From: Beverwykella pulmonaria
Taxonomy: Eukaryota; Ascomycota; Dothideomycetes; Pleosporales; Melanommataceae
DNA length: 64,000 nt
Direction of reading: 5' to 3'
NCBI GenBank assembly: GCA_001599595.1
Contig: BCHH01000001.1
Coordinates: forward strand, 4,965,818 to 5,029,817
The notes beneath the pieces were generated by a model that ran no database searches, was not told the origin of the DNA, and saw only the letters and a program-made list of their open reading frames with translations. The position numbers and the translations under genes are program-made. Of the stretch, positions 22,588-32,673 are shown piece after piece. The stretch's first letter is position 1. Every line of letters starts with the position of its first letter.

Positions 22588-23347
22588 AGACGTCCATTTC
22601 CACTATCCATCACGTTCCACCGTACCTGTTCTCCGCGGAGTTTCACTCTCCATTGCCCGCGGCTCCCACGTGGGCATTGTTGTTCCCAGTGGCTGCGGCA
22701 AATCTACCGTGATTACCCTACTCAAACGCTTCTATGGTTTGTATTCCAACGCTACTCACAAGAAACTCCACGACTCTGGCGAGATTCTTGTTTACGACCG
22801 ACTAATCAGGGAATGGGACATCACGAAGCTGCGGAAATTGATGGGGTTTGTAGAGCAAGATACGACGTTGTATCATGGTACTATTCGGTATAACATCCTC
22901 ATGGGAATCGACGAAAGTGGGTACACTAATGAACAAGAATTGAAGGTTATGATGGAAACTGCTTGCAAAGAAGCAAATATCCATTCCTTCATCACATCCC
23001 TTCTCGAGGGCTACACGATCGACATTGGCGGATTGGGCATCGCATTATCTGGCAGGCAGCGCCAACGCATAGCCCTTGCTCGCTGTCTCATTCGAAACCT
23101 GGATATTCTGCTTCTTGATGAGGCAATGAGTGCTTTAGATACCGAGAGTGAGAAGAGCGTTAGGGAGGCGTTGAAGCAGGCAAGAAGGGAGAGGGAGGGG
23201 CTAACGGTGGTTAGTGTGACGCATCAGGTGGAGACTATGAGGGATGCAAAGAGGATTTTTGTCGTAGATAAGGGAGAAATTGTAGAAGAGGGGTCATGGG
23301 GAGGAGCTTATAAGGGAACGGGGGAGGCTGTGGGCCATGGTTGTTGA
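22588..23347 (+). pseudogene. Solitary nucleotide-binding domain of an MDR/ABCB-type ABC transporter (relic)
   Basis: An open frame of about 250 codons reads as one ABC ATPase domain: DVHFHYPSRSTVPVLRGVSL before the P-loop, GIVVPSGCGKST (Walker A), a Q-loop (GFVEQDTTLYHGTIRYNI), LSGRQRQRIALARCLI in place of the usual LSGGQ signature, LDILLLDEAMSALD (Walker B and D-loop) and VVSVTHQ (H-loop). This is the C-terminal NBD of a full-length MDR-type pump, but no membrane-spanning segment lies upstream, the frame is closed by TGA immediately before 22588, and the signature glycine is replaced by Arg. Best explained as the remaining 3' end of a lost transporter. A short independent ATPase is possible but unlikely. 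Confidence 0.75.
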
Positions 23348-23871
23348 GGAGGAGGTTAAGGGTGGAGATTATTCATGAGTGCATGTTTGTTATATGGGGG
23401 TCTTTCTAAAGGATCTTTCTTAAGTAATAAATTCCCACAAATGGACTTGATCTTTCATCACCCTCTACAGACATCGCCACACCGACAAGCGAAATGCCTG
23501 CTACATTCTCCCAAGGCATCTTGCTTGTACTGTGCATAGTGTCACCATCTCCACATTTTACTCATGTAGAAGAATCCGCCACAGCTCAAACCGATCATTG
23601 GTTGTCATAGGACGGTGCCTTCCACGGGTGCACGGGTCTCATAGCCCTATATAGCCTTCCGTAGATAGCACCACTGCCCCATAGTTACTACATTGCGCTA
23701 CTGATCATCTCCACATTCTCACATTGGTTGGCGGTTAGCGAGGCTAGCCTGTGTAGTCCGGGAGGGCTTTGCTTCACAGTGTAGCTTTCATATATCTTCG
23801 CTAGCCTTTCAGCGTCGCCCATCAGTGGTCTAACGTTACGATGAACAACCTAATCAAGTCTCCGGCCCATC
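23348..23871. other. Intergenic, convergent
   Basis: About 520 bp between two convergent 3' ends. Nothing recognised. Confidence 0.5.
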
Positions 23872-25728
23872 TCATCGAATCAGAAAAGTCGCTTCGCCTA
23901 AATCTCCATTATCAACGCAGTGCGTCAAGACCTTCCAGTCCATCAAGCCAGGTACATGAACCCCTCCAATCAGTCTGTAGCGACTATTCCTAGGCCTCAA
24001 GATGAACGGCATATGACACCCGTAAAGACAGACTATTTCATCACCGGGCTGAGCATTCGCGAAACAGATGCCGGCGATACCTGATCGAGTTGTGACCACG
24101 CTCGTACTTGCACAGGCGGTGAATATCTGCGTCAGCTTCTGATCAATGATTGTCAAAATTGACATGTCTCCGAGCTCTGGTCGAGTCCTTTGGAACTCAC
24201 TAGACTCGAAATCAGTCAAAGCACCGTCGGCTTGATGATAAGCAGCTATTGCGTCCCAACAGGATTCGATCTCGGCTTCTTCCATGTCGTATTTCTCGCT
24301 GAATCGAATGTTGCCAAAGAATAGTTGACTGATGTGGGTATGCTTAGAAGCTTCGATAATCTGAAGTGGTGGACCATTGGTTTGAACAGGCGAGGACTGG
24401 CTACTGAATTGTACCTTCTGTCCCCAGCTCAGTACACGCTTCAATACGTTGCCCGTCCCTCCTGGCATAGTGTGAGTACGATTGATAGTATCTAGAAAGA
24501 CGCCTTGTACCCTCAAGACCTCTCGGTCGTCCGATCTAGACACCTCCTTAAACTCTCCGAAGCATTCAGCCGACGCCAGAAAGAAGCCCGTACATTCGGC
24601 GACATCTTTCTGAGTAGAGAAGTCTGGCATCCATGATGGCCGCTCCTCGGAAGCATTATTGAAAGAGCACGCCAGGAAAATTTGAAATGCTCTTGCTCCA
24701 GCAACCTCGATCAACAATTCGTAGAAGTCGCGATACGTCTCCCAATATGATCGATGATAGTTGACATCGATCCTTTCGCTTTCTTTCCTCGCAACCAGTG
24801 CGAGGAATCCGTATATGTAATCCTGTGCAACGCTCGCTTGACGCCCAAGACCGAGTGCAAAGCAATCCGCTAAAGGAATGCTAGAGGTTTCTTGGAACCA
24901 AATACGGAGAACTGGCAATGCACTAATGGCCTGGAAAATCTGTAAGGTCTCATTTTGACTTGCGCCCCCATTAAGTTCGTCGCGCAACTTCTCGATCTCG
25001 TCATGATGCGGATGAGATTCCCGTGTGGCTAGATGCAAGTCGCCACCAGTTTCGATGTACAAATCATGGAACTTGGTGAAGAAGAGCTCCCAAGAGAAAG
25101 TTTTGAAGCCGCAATAGAAGACTGGGTTTTTCTTCGGCAGAACGCATTCTTGAACAGTCCACACCCTCCGCCACCATGACCTCGTTGCGACAACTTGGAA
25201 TAGAGTTCTGATTGAGTCTATTTGATCGATATACGTCCTATGGGCGTTCTGAAAGTCGCCGGTGTCCGCTTCAGGCCTAGTGGGAATCCCGCCTTCTTGT
25301 ACGAAGTGCACAAGCTCATCGGTGGTAGGATCGGCCTCCCCAAGCCAGATAATAACGTCTTCTGCTTCCGAATAAAGCGTGCCCGTGAGTTTAACTTGGC
25401 TATTTCTCTCGTCAACATCAGCCTGATTGATGCACACTGCATCCACCCATAGTATCTGATCGCGATCAACCTTGCGGATATATTGTAAGGCTAGAGCGAG
25501 GTTTTTGGTGACGGAGACATGTATTCCATTAATGTATATTGGCAGACGGTGGCTCGGATCGCCCCAGACATAGGATAACGCGGTGTAGCTTGGGCGATCG
25601 ATAAAGCTCACTGTAGCCAAGTCGCAACTGACAACTTCCGCAAATTCGCCACGTCTCAAGGTCAGAGTGCGGATCTCGTGTCGTTCAGGACAAAGCTGAT
25701 ATTCATAGAGGGATATCGACGTAAGCAT
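23872..25728 (-). CDS. HET (heterokaryon incompatibility) domain protein
   Basis: Single-exon frame of 618 residues. The HET domain occupies about residues 45-200: PSYTALSYVWGDP (48-58), IYINGIHVSVTKNLALAL, ILWVDAVCINQADVDERNSQV (92-112), YSEAEDVIIWLGEAD, and RSWWRRVWTVQECVL. The rest is the usual helical fungal extension, with FALGLGRQASVAQDYIYGFLALV and, near the C-terminus, GDEIVCLYGCHMPFILRP followed by YRLIGGVHVPGLMDW. HET proteins trigger regulated cell death after fusion of unlike hyphae, often downstream of an NLR. The gene is intact. It stands about 25 kb from the NACHT-ankyrin gene and no direct link can be shown. Confidence 0.92.
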   Translation of the reverse strand: MLTSISLYEYQLCPERHEIRTLTLRRGEFAEVVSCDLATVSFIDRPSYTALSYVWGDPSHRLPIYINGIHVSVTKNLALALQYIRKVDRDQILWVDAVCINQADVDERNSQVKLTGTLYSEAEDVIIWLGEADPTTDELVHFVQEGGIPTRPEADTGDFQNAHRTYIDQIDSIRTLFQVVATRSWWRRVWTVQECVLPKKNPVFYCGFKTFSWELFFTKFHDLYIETGGDLHLATRESHPHHDEIEKLRDELNGGASQNETLQIFQAISALPVLRIWFQETSSIPLADCFALGLGRQASVAQDYIYGFLALVARKESERIDVNYHRSYWETYRDFYELLIEVAGARAFQIFLACSFNNASEERPSWMPDFSTQKDVAECTGFFLASAECFGEFKEVSRSDDREVLRVQGVFLDTINRTHTMPGGTGNVLKRVLSWGQKVQFSSQSSPVQTNGPPLQIIEASKHTHISQLFFGNIRFSEKYDMEEAEIESCWDAIAAYHQADGALTDFESSEFQRTRPELGDMSILTIIDQKLTQIFTACASTSVVTTRSGIAGICFANAQPGDEIVCLYGCHMPFILRPRNSRYRLIGGVHVPGLMDWKVLTHCVDNGDLGEATFLIR

Positions 25729-25879
25729 GCTGTATGGACAACACTGTTTCTATAAGTCGAAAAGTTGTGAGAAAACGAGAGTGTATGACACAAGGCTGGA
25801 TGTTGAGAGTGTGAGGAAGGAGGCTATCCTCAAATTGTCTTAGATCTGATCTTTTGAGCCACCCAATTCCTCCCAACCT

Positions 25880-26145
25880 CCACTCTCCTCGTCCACCACA
25901 CTCCCCCTCATCGAGCGCGATCTCAGCCAGCTCCACGACACCGCCAAGGCCCGCCTGCTCGCCAAACTCGCCCACATCTCTGCGCGCAACTTCCCCACCG
26001 GCCGCCACCCCGCATAATCAACTTATACGAGCGCCTGAACCCGCTACGCATCCCGAGCCTCCCGAACAACATACAGCTGTGGTTCATGCTCGCGAACTTC
26101 AGCCAATTTGTGGCTACGGGGTTCAAGGGCAGTATTTTTCAGTGA
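25880..26145 (+). pseudogene. Broken ORF beside the transposon insertion
   Basis: Two frames read as one protein if a single-base shift near 26017 is allowed. The first gives LPLIERDLSQLHDTAKARLLAKLAHISARNFPTG, the second INLYERLNPLRIPSLPNNIQLWF and FVATGFKGSIF before a TGA at about 26143. The TA target of the adjacent element is 25 bp further on. Family not recognised. It may be the left remnant of a gene decayed before or after insertion. No continuation is visible right of the element. Confidence 0.4.
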
Positions 26146-26169
26146 GCAGCATGCTTATAAAGTACGTTA

Positions 26170-26217
26170 ACGTACTTCACAAGCGAGGTGTCCACACAAG
26201 CGAAGTGTCCACCCCAC
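26170..26217 (+). repeat. Left terminal inverted repeat of the 1.4-kb element
   Basis: 48 bp starting ACGTACTTCACAAGCG, matching the right repeat except at two transition positions. It contains two 17-bp direct units of the form CACAAGCGA(G/A)GTGTCCA in tandem, a likely double transposase-binding site. Confidence 0.9.
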
Positions 26218-27546
26218 CAGCTCTCACCACCTCCACAACAACGTAATTCAACAACGCATTGGAATACTATTAATATAGCTGATATTTACAATTAAGTAGT
26301 GTCTATAGTATCTTTCTTGCATGCATGTGAGTTTTTCCTAGGCTCTGTGCAGCCGCTACAGCGAATTACAGCCTGTTGACCAGCACCTGATTGCTCTGTA
26401 TCTTGACACCTTTTGTGCTCTAGTTGCTGCTTAGCGTTAATTTGAGCAGCTATTTCTGCCCTATTCCCTACTATTAAGTTCCCTTGCTTCTAGATCTGCT
26501 TTTTTTTATGCTCCCTACGCTTTGTAGCAAGCTTATTAGCCTCTTAAAGGGCAGAGACCTAATTGCGCAATAAGACTATTAAATGCGTTGTTGCCTTTGT
26601 GCCCCTAGTAGGCCTATTACGCAACTAGAAAATTGATAAAGGTAAAGAATTCTAATGTCTTTNAATCCTCTCACAGACTAGAGTTGACTAAGTGTCTAGC
26701 TTGCAAGCGTTGCTAGGTGTTTGAGACTCCTAGAGAGGTTCTAGTAGTGCTAGTAGTAATTGCGTACAAACTACCACATCAAGTTGTAAAAGTACTGTAT
26801 CTAGATTAAATGGAATTAAGCCAGCACCTTAAAAGCTTGCTTAAATGTTGTCTGCAGTAAGTGCCCGCATAAAGGCTGCCTTAAAGGCAGGTAAGAACTT
26901 AAGCTTGGTAACATAGTTAATTATTAGCTATATGTTGCACAGCGTTAAGGGTAGGCGGAAATCCCTGTAAAGCCAGGTCTAGTATATGCCTAACAATCAC
27001 CTCCTCTTCTAGCTTGGTGAGCTTCTTTNAATTAGGCTTACAATTAGATTGTGCAGCAATACTGGCGCGTCGTTTGCGGAGGGTTAATTAAGAGACATTA
27101 AATGTTGAGGCAGCGCGTCGCTTAGATGCATTTTGGGCCTAGTTAATAGATAAGGTTGTCAGATTGTAGCACTATTTCGGCTACGAGAATAATATGGTCA
27201 CGTTGTGAGATCAAAGAATGATGATTATTGATGAATTGATTGATTGATTGTTCTTGGTTTCTCGGGTCGCTGGGGTTTTGGCCCCTCGCTAACCCACATG
27301 CGCCTTGCCCTATTTGGTTGGTCCCTTTCAGGCCCATATGAGCGCATTTCGTCCAATACCACGACTAATACCCGTCCATCCGATACTTTGTCTACTTGGG
27401 GGTTATGGAAATACTATTTCCTAAACCCCCATATAGCCCTTACATCTGACAAAGGTATTAAGGATTATATCTGCTTTATTTCAGGGCAATCGAGTAGTAG
27501 TTGGTTGAGCTATAGTAGTTGATAGGTGACGCGCTGCAAAAAGTTA

Positions 27547-27594
27547 GTGGGGTGGACACCTCGCTTGTGTGGACACTTCGCTTGTGAAGTACGT
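27547..27594 (-). repeat. Right terminal inverted repeat of the 1.4-kb element
   Basis: 48 bp, ending CTTGTGAAGTACGT before the TA duplication. Same tandem 17-bp units as on the left, with the two variant bases exchanged between the units. Confidence 0.9.
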
Positions 27595-27672
27595 TACATA
27601 AAAATACAAACAGATAGTAGTTTGTAGGAACACGAAAAAAGTATGCTACCCATACTACTACCTTAATCAAGC

Positions 27673-29141
27673 TCAATAGTCTGGCACAGGCCCATCCCAA
27701 GCCCAATCCTCATTGTAGTTAACAATCTTCTCTCCGCAGCGCTCGAACTTTGCAGAGGATGGTGGACTTTGGATACTCGATCTCTTAGTATCCACATTAG
27801 GTCGATGTGGTAGTTCCATCTCCTTCTCCTCACCAGCCGAAACACATGTAAACCGATGGCTTCTTATCCTCGCCCGGTCATTTCTCGATGTCCAATTCCC
27901 GAGATGCTCAAGACACGTGCCGCAAGCCCAGCCAGGTCCGTCAGAGCTCTGAACGAACGGCCAGCTCCAAGACTGGGGTACCTTTTCCTCTTTGCCATTA
28001 ACTTTCCAGTTGTGCCTTTTTTGAAGGTGTTCCAACATTTTGTAGCTTCGAGGATACTTGTATGGACAGCTGTGATTCTTCCCTTTTTTGCAAGAGGATG
28101 TGCATGCGGTGGGGCATAGAAGGCATGTAATGAGGATCCTATCCGGGTTGAGATCGCAGCCTTTTTCGTGACGGTCGCGATCACCTGGCCTGCCAAAATC
28201 GTATCCACCACAACCGAACTTGCATTGAATAGACACCTGAGGTACTTGGTCGGGCTGTGTTATCTGCGGCTGTGACTGCGTGCGTGCCATTGTAGGACTG
28301 TTCAGCGACATGGGGATTGCTGTGGCCAGGGGTGATGGCGCGGCCCTAATTCCTATTGATGAGATGCCGGAGGTTGCGCTGTCGTAACTATCCGAGCTCG
28401 AACCTGACCAGCGAATGTTAGAGACGTTGGATCCGGTTGTGTTCATGGAACTTTCGGAGCTGGAAGAAAATAGAGATGCTCGATTCAACATTGCTTGCTG
28501 GGTTAAATTGAGTTTGCGATTTTGGGAAAGGTCACGCAACGTTGGGTATCGAACATCTCGATTGGGGTGGACTTGATTAGGGACCCATATGGTATTTATT
28601 GATTGCCCCTCAGAAACGACAGAGGAGAGCGGCGGGTTGGGGTTTTGAACAATTGCTTGAAACCCGGGATTTGAATGTTCAGCATCCTCTCGAGAAGATA
28701 GAAAGGTGATATTGCGTTGCGTAGTTGAGTGTTGATCTCGATAATCAGGCATATGGCAGTCTTGGGACGCTTGTGGTTGGTGGGCGCGATTGATATCGCC
28801 CTCTGTGCTTGGAACGGCTCGGTCATGGGGATATCCTTGATTGAAAGAAGGATTCGACGCAGTAGTACTATCGAAGGGAGCTATGCACTATTAGCCCGAA
28901 ATTACATTGGGTGGTACAAAAATTGACGCTTACCGGACTTCAGCTGCGACACTAAAAGGCGCGCCTCCAGACTATGCAAGATTCCTAGTTGCTCTTCTGG
29001 TGAAAAGTGTGCGAATACCGAAAACATCCGGTCCCACACAAACTTTGCAGAAATGTTTGACTGCGCGGAAGATGGCGGGGTGTATAATATATCGACGTCC
29101 ATGGTATCAGGCAAATACCTTCTGGTGGGGTACGCAGTCAT
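27673..29141 (-). CDS. Cysteine/histidine-rich putative zinc-binding protein
   Basis: Predicted 471 residues from exons 29141-28934 and 28880-27673 (53-bp intron, GTAAGC..CATAG). The N-terminal 70 residues form a helical segment (FSPEEQLGILHSLEARLLVSQLKS). A long Ser/Asn/Thr/Pro-rich disordered part follows. From about residue 260 comes a Cys/His-rich module: CKFGCGGYDFGRPGDRDRHEKGC, then CLLCPTACTSSC, HSCPYKYPRSYKMLEHLQKRH and WACGTCLEHLGNW, which resembles divergent C2H2-type zinc fingers. Such fungal proteins are usually presumed nuclear regulators. The stop lies only 75 bp from the transposon TA site; the gene itself is intact. Exact family and targets unknown. Confidence 0.72.
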
Positions 29142-31911
29142 AGTGATGGGTGAACAGGAAAGACACCTATTTATTTTCTTTGCAAAACTTCTGAGCGAGG
29201 CGTTCCTTATCAAATAAATATCATTGCGTGGTTGCAAAACATGAGGGCGGCCTCAATAGTGGAAGCATGTTGGAAGTCGAGGGCGAGTTTCATTGAGCAA
29301 ACAGTGCCTTTTATGTAGTGACACTCATGTGTGTCGCAGAAGTTGAGGGCAAGTCTACATTGAGTACTCTGCTCATGTGCCCGAATGCGGCAGGTTGCAG
29401 CCTATTCCTAAGCATAGCATGGTCATTTTAATTTTGCGACTATCAGACATCTTCTGACCGAAGCCGCGCTTATGTGACAAGGAATTCCTGGTACGCAAGG
29501 TGGCTGCAAGCCGGACACCAGGGCATAGACCACGGCATAGACACTCACTTAAAGAAGAGAAATCGCGGAAGGACGAGTCTCGGGTTCCAGAAGAACCAAA
29601 ATCCATCATCCTAGGTCTCATCAGAAACCATCTGTTGCTTGTTAGCGTACATTCCTTAGACAGAGAAAAGTCGGGCCGGTGAGTACGAGTTGGGAGAGGG
29701 CAATCAAGGAGAGATGAGGGCGAGGCGGTTCTGCAAACATATAGTCCGCCGGGTGTTGAGGGTTCCGGGGCGAAGGCATGAAGTCGCTACTGAAAAAGGA
29801 TGTCAAACAGCTTTGAGACTGTGGTCGTGCGAAGGGGTTGCGCGGTTCCAGCCGAGGCATCGCGACAATCATTGTTCAATTCCACGGCAAGAGGAACAAG
29901 TGCCATATCCCATGGATTCAGAAAGCTTGGGAGAAGTGTGCGTGGTGGGAAAGGGAAGTTGGTGAGGATGTGCTATGCACGGTCCCTAGCTTTTCCTATT
30001 GCAGGCTCTCACATTAGGCCAATTAGAGCGCGATCTTTACAACTATTGCGCCGTAGCGGAGAGCTCTTCCCAAAATAGGGTTTGCAGGAGGGTGTCTTGT
30101 TCAAACCCTATTGGATGGTGGCTCCTAGTTCGAATACACAGTTTCATGAAGTATGACTAAGGGTCTCAGAGGGGATAAAAACTGACACCAAGACCGAAAC
30201 ACTGAAGGAATAGGACCACAGAACATTTTTCTTTCTTGAATACATATAACGAAACAGTAACGAACTCCTACCAAAAACATATCTTACTTCTTGTTCAGTG
30301 CATTGCTGCCTCGAACATTGTACCCTCCTATTTTTATTTTCCACCATTTACTCCACCCCACTACATCCGCACCTATGAAGCTATTATCATTATGTTATCT
30401 AAAACAACCCCGAATAACTACAGAGAAGACTAAATTACTGGTGTTGTCGCCTCAAATGAAGCTCCGGCGCAGATGTCGCAATCGACAGCTTGCCACGAGC
30501 TTAACCTTGCACCTAGGCAATTAACGGGCAATGTGAGGGTAATACTAGTAGGGAAAAGAGTAAAGAGATAGCAAGAGAAAAGATGAATCCCTAAGGATAC
30601 TTAGGGGATTGGAAGAGACCATATATGTAATGACATATGGTGTGTCACGTCGGATGATGAGTAAGCACACAGCTTGATAGGCTTCTACGGGGCCTCCCAC
30701 AGAGGTCCATCAGGAAACAGAATTATCCCTCAAAATTCTATATAATGACTACTAATAACTAGCGCTTCTATGGTATCCATTTAGCTGTGAGGGTGTCATT
30801 CCGTCTCTATGTTACCATCTCGATCACTTTGGATTCTTGGTTCCACGCTTCTTGACACCAACGACCCGGTTCGCAATTCGGATAACTTTGGGTTATAGGA
30901 TATGTCCCTCACTCTGTGGTGGTAAAAGGAATAATTTAGAAATATGGTGGCGATCTGGATAGCGTGCTGACTTTTAGAAGACCGGCGGATGTTCCCGTTC
31001 CAGGCATTGTCTTGTCTGGCACCCTAGTTCATGGCCTTTTTGATAAGATTATCATGGAATGTAACTTATGGTATGATAGTGAGCATATAAACATGTAAAG
31101 TTTTGATTGCGCGAGGAGTATCGGCGAAACATGCAGACAGCTATTTGGTCGCAACCGCTCTTGTAGATTTCGAGCGCTCCCGGCGGGAGCAGTCATAAAT
31201 GTGAGCATTTAGGAAAAAGATACAAACTAAGTGGTTTCGGTACATTCTCTGGGATGGTTGACCACCAGTTTATTCTCTTATCTCTGGCCTCCGTCTTTTC
31301 CGGAGCGAAATGAGCAAAGCTCCCCATACTAACTAGCTGGAACAGCAACTAGAACACCATGATTGTAACCAGAGAGTCATCGTGTCCTACAGATGAAAAT
31401 TTTGAGACAAATGTTATTGAATAATTTTTTGTAGCAGGGAAGAACTTGATTTTGATGAAGGAGAGTTTGAACACTGTTTATTTATATAGCACGAACGCTG
31501 AGCTAACCAAATCCACTCGGCGGGTTTTGGGTCGCCGATTTTATCATCCCCCTGTTTATATATCCAAGAGTCGCGCAACTACGAGAAGTGTAGATAGGAA
31601 GTACGAAATATTAACTGTGACGCTGTTCATGTGCACTCAAATTTTCAAGTTTAGCCCCATGGTATATATATAAAGACGCCCAGAAAAATATAAAGGAGTG
31701 ACATGGACCTAAAAAACAACAAATCTCCATCCACTACGAAAGACAAGGTCGTTGTGAACAATTCTGCCCAGTCTTTGGGCTAGGAAGTCCTGTAGATCTT
31801 GAAGCCAAATCAAGCCAAATGACAAAGAAAGGTTCCTCTACTACCGCAATCGCTGGTTCACTATCTTTCAGCCACGTACCTAAGTACAACATAGGTGGTG
31901 AGAATCCTACC
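29142..31911. other. Gene-poor stretch
   Basis: About 2.8 kb with no convincing gene on either strand. A small hairpin (AATAGGGTTTG at 30074-30084 against CAAACCCTATT at 30101-30111) is present. Frames around 29640-29970 are short and lack domains. AT content rises after 30400. The 3' flank of the secreted crystallin-like gene is at the right end. Confidence 0.5.
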
Positions 31912-32673
31912 CTATCTCCAGCAAATGAAGCTCGTGATTTGGTCATCCTTCCAGCTTCTGAGGTCAGGCACATAAGCGCCACCTGACCACAAGAAGTCAC
32001 CAGCGCAATTTCCATCCCTATAATACGTTAATTCGGTCCTCAAATTAAATCGAGTTGAGTTTATATGCTTACACGTAGAAGTTGCATCCAGCACCAGGAG
32101 GGACAGACAAACTCGAAATCTGGTCATCCCAACCATTACCGAGGTTAACTTTGGTATATTAGACATGGTATTTCTAATGAACAGGAATATGGAAACATAC
32201 GGCAGGCTTGTTCTTTACTCATGTTAGCTTCTGTCCTCTCTGCTAATGTAGTTTGAAACTTACCATTCACCCAGAACGTTTCGTGCCTTCCTCCTTGATT
32301 CGGATCTAACTCAAAAATTAGGAATAGACTTTGACCGACTGAATTATTCATACCAGCCCAGACGTCCACTCCAACACTTCGTTTGTGCAGGGACGTGGCG
32401 TCTCCTCTCTTTACCTCGTTATCCGCCTCAATGATCGGGTTCCGAGCAACAAGTTTCCCTTCTGCGTCGAAAGCGTGCGTCGTGGCTCCGTCTTGGGCTG
32501 GAATTCTATGTTAGTCAATGGGCTAATTGGTTGCGAGGAAACAACGAACGGCCCGGAAAAAATGGCAAAGTGTCCAACTCGACTACGTTGACAGAGTATT
32601 CTGCAGTAGGAAGACCAGAGATAGCGGCCATAAGCGCGGCGGTTGAAAGAGACAAAGTGTAGACGAACTTCAT
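31912..32673 (-). CDS. Small secreted beta/gamma-crystallin-like protein with Kex2-type propeptide
   Basis: Predicted 183-residue precursor from five exons: 32673-32550, 32497-32264, 32212-32201 (12-bp microexon), 32148-32073 and 32017-31912. Residues 1-24 are a signal peptide (LSLSTAALMAAISGLPTA). A propeptide ends in dibasic KR twice (NEVKRGDATSLHKR), a processing pattern for Kex2. The mature part has VGVDVWAGMNNSVGQSLFLIFEL, CLNLGNGWDDQISSLSVPPGAGCNFYVDGNCAGDFL and a final DDQITSFICW, the layout of a beta/gamma-crystallin-like fold (paired DDQIxS motifs, Cys pairs). The microexon supplies the fourth cysteine; skipping it leaves an odd number. Branch sites (GACTAAC, GCTAAC) support the introns. 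Secreted crystallin-like proteins include killer-type and effector-type molecules; the function here is unknown. Confidence 0.72.

Larger units (their letters stand above)
26170..27594 (-). mobile_element. Degenerate pogo/Fot1-type DNA transposon, internally deleted
   Basis: The 1425-bp element is bounded by 48-bp terminal inverted repeats and flanked by TA (26168-26169 and 27595-27596), the target duplication of Tc1/mariner-pogo elements. On the minus strand, decayed transposase is readable at both ends. Near 26900-27130 the HTH region contains KLTKLEEEVIVRHILDLAL and GFPPTLNAVQHIANN. Near 26290-26480 is the Cys-rich tail RCSGCTEPRKNSHACKK preceded by a basic coiled stretch. The DDE core between them is missing, in line with 1.4 kb against about 1.9-2.2 kb for full elements. 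Stops are frequent TAG/TAA, fitting RIP. Two ambiguous bases (about 26663 and 27030) suggest a repeat that assembled from mixed copies. Confidence 0.85.

Noticed and set aside
30060..30140. Possible tRNA (GTTCAAACCC resembling a B box near 30100)
   Set aside because: Flanking bases do not form T, anticodon or acceptor stems; only a simple 11-bp hairpin is present.
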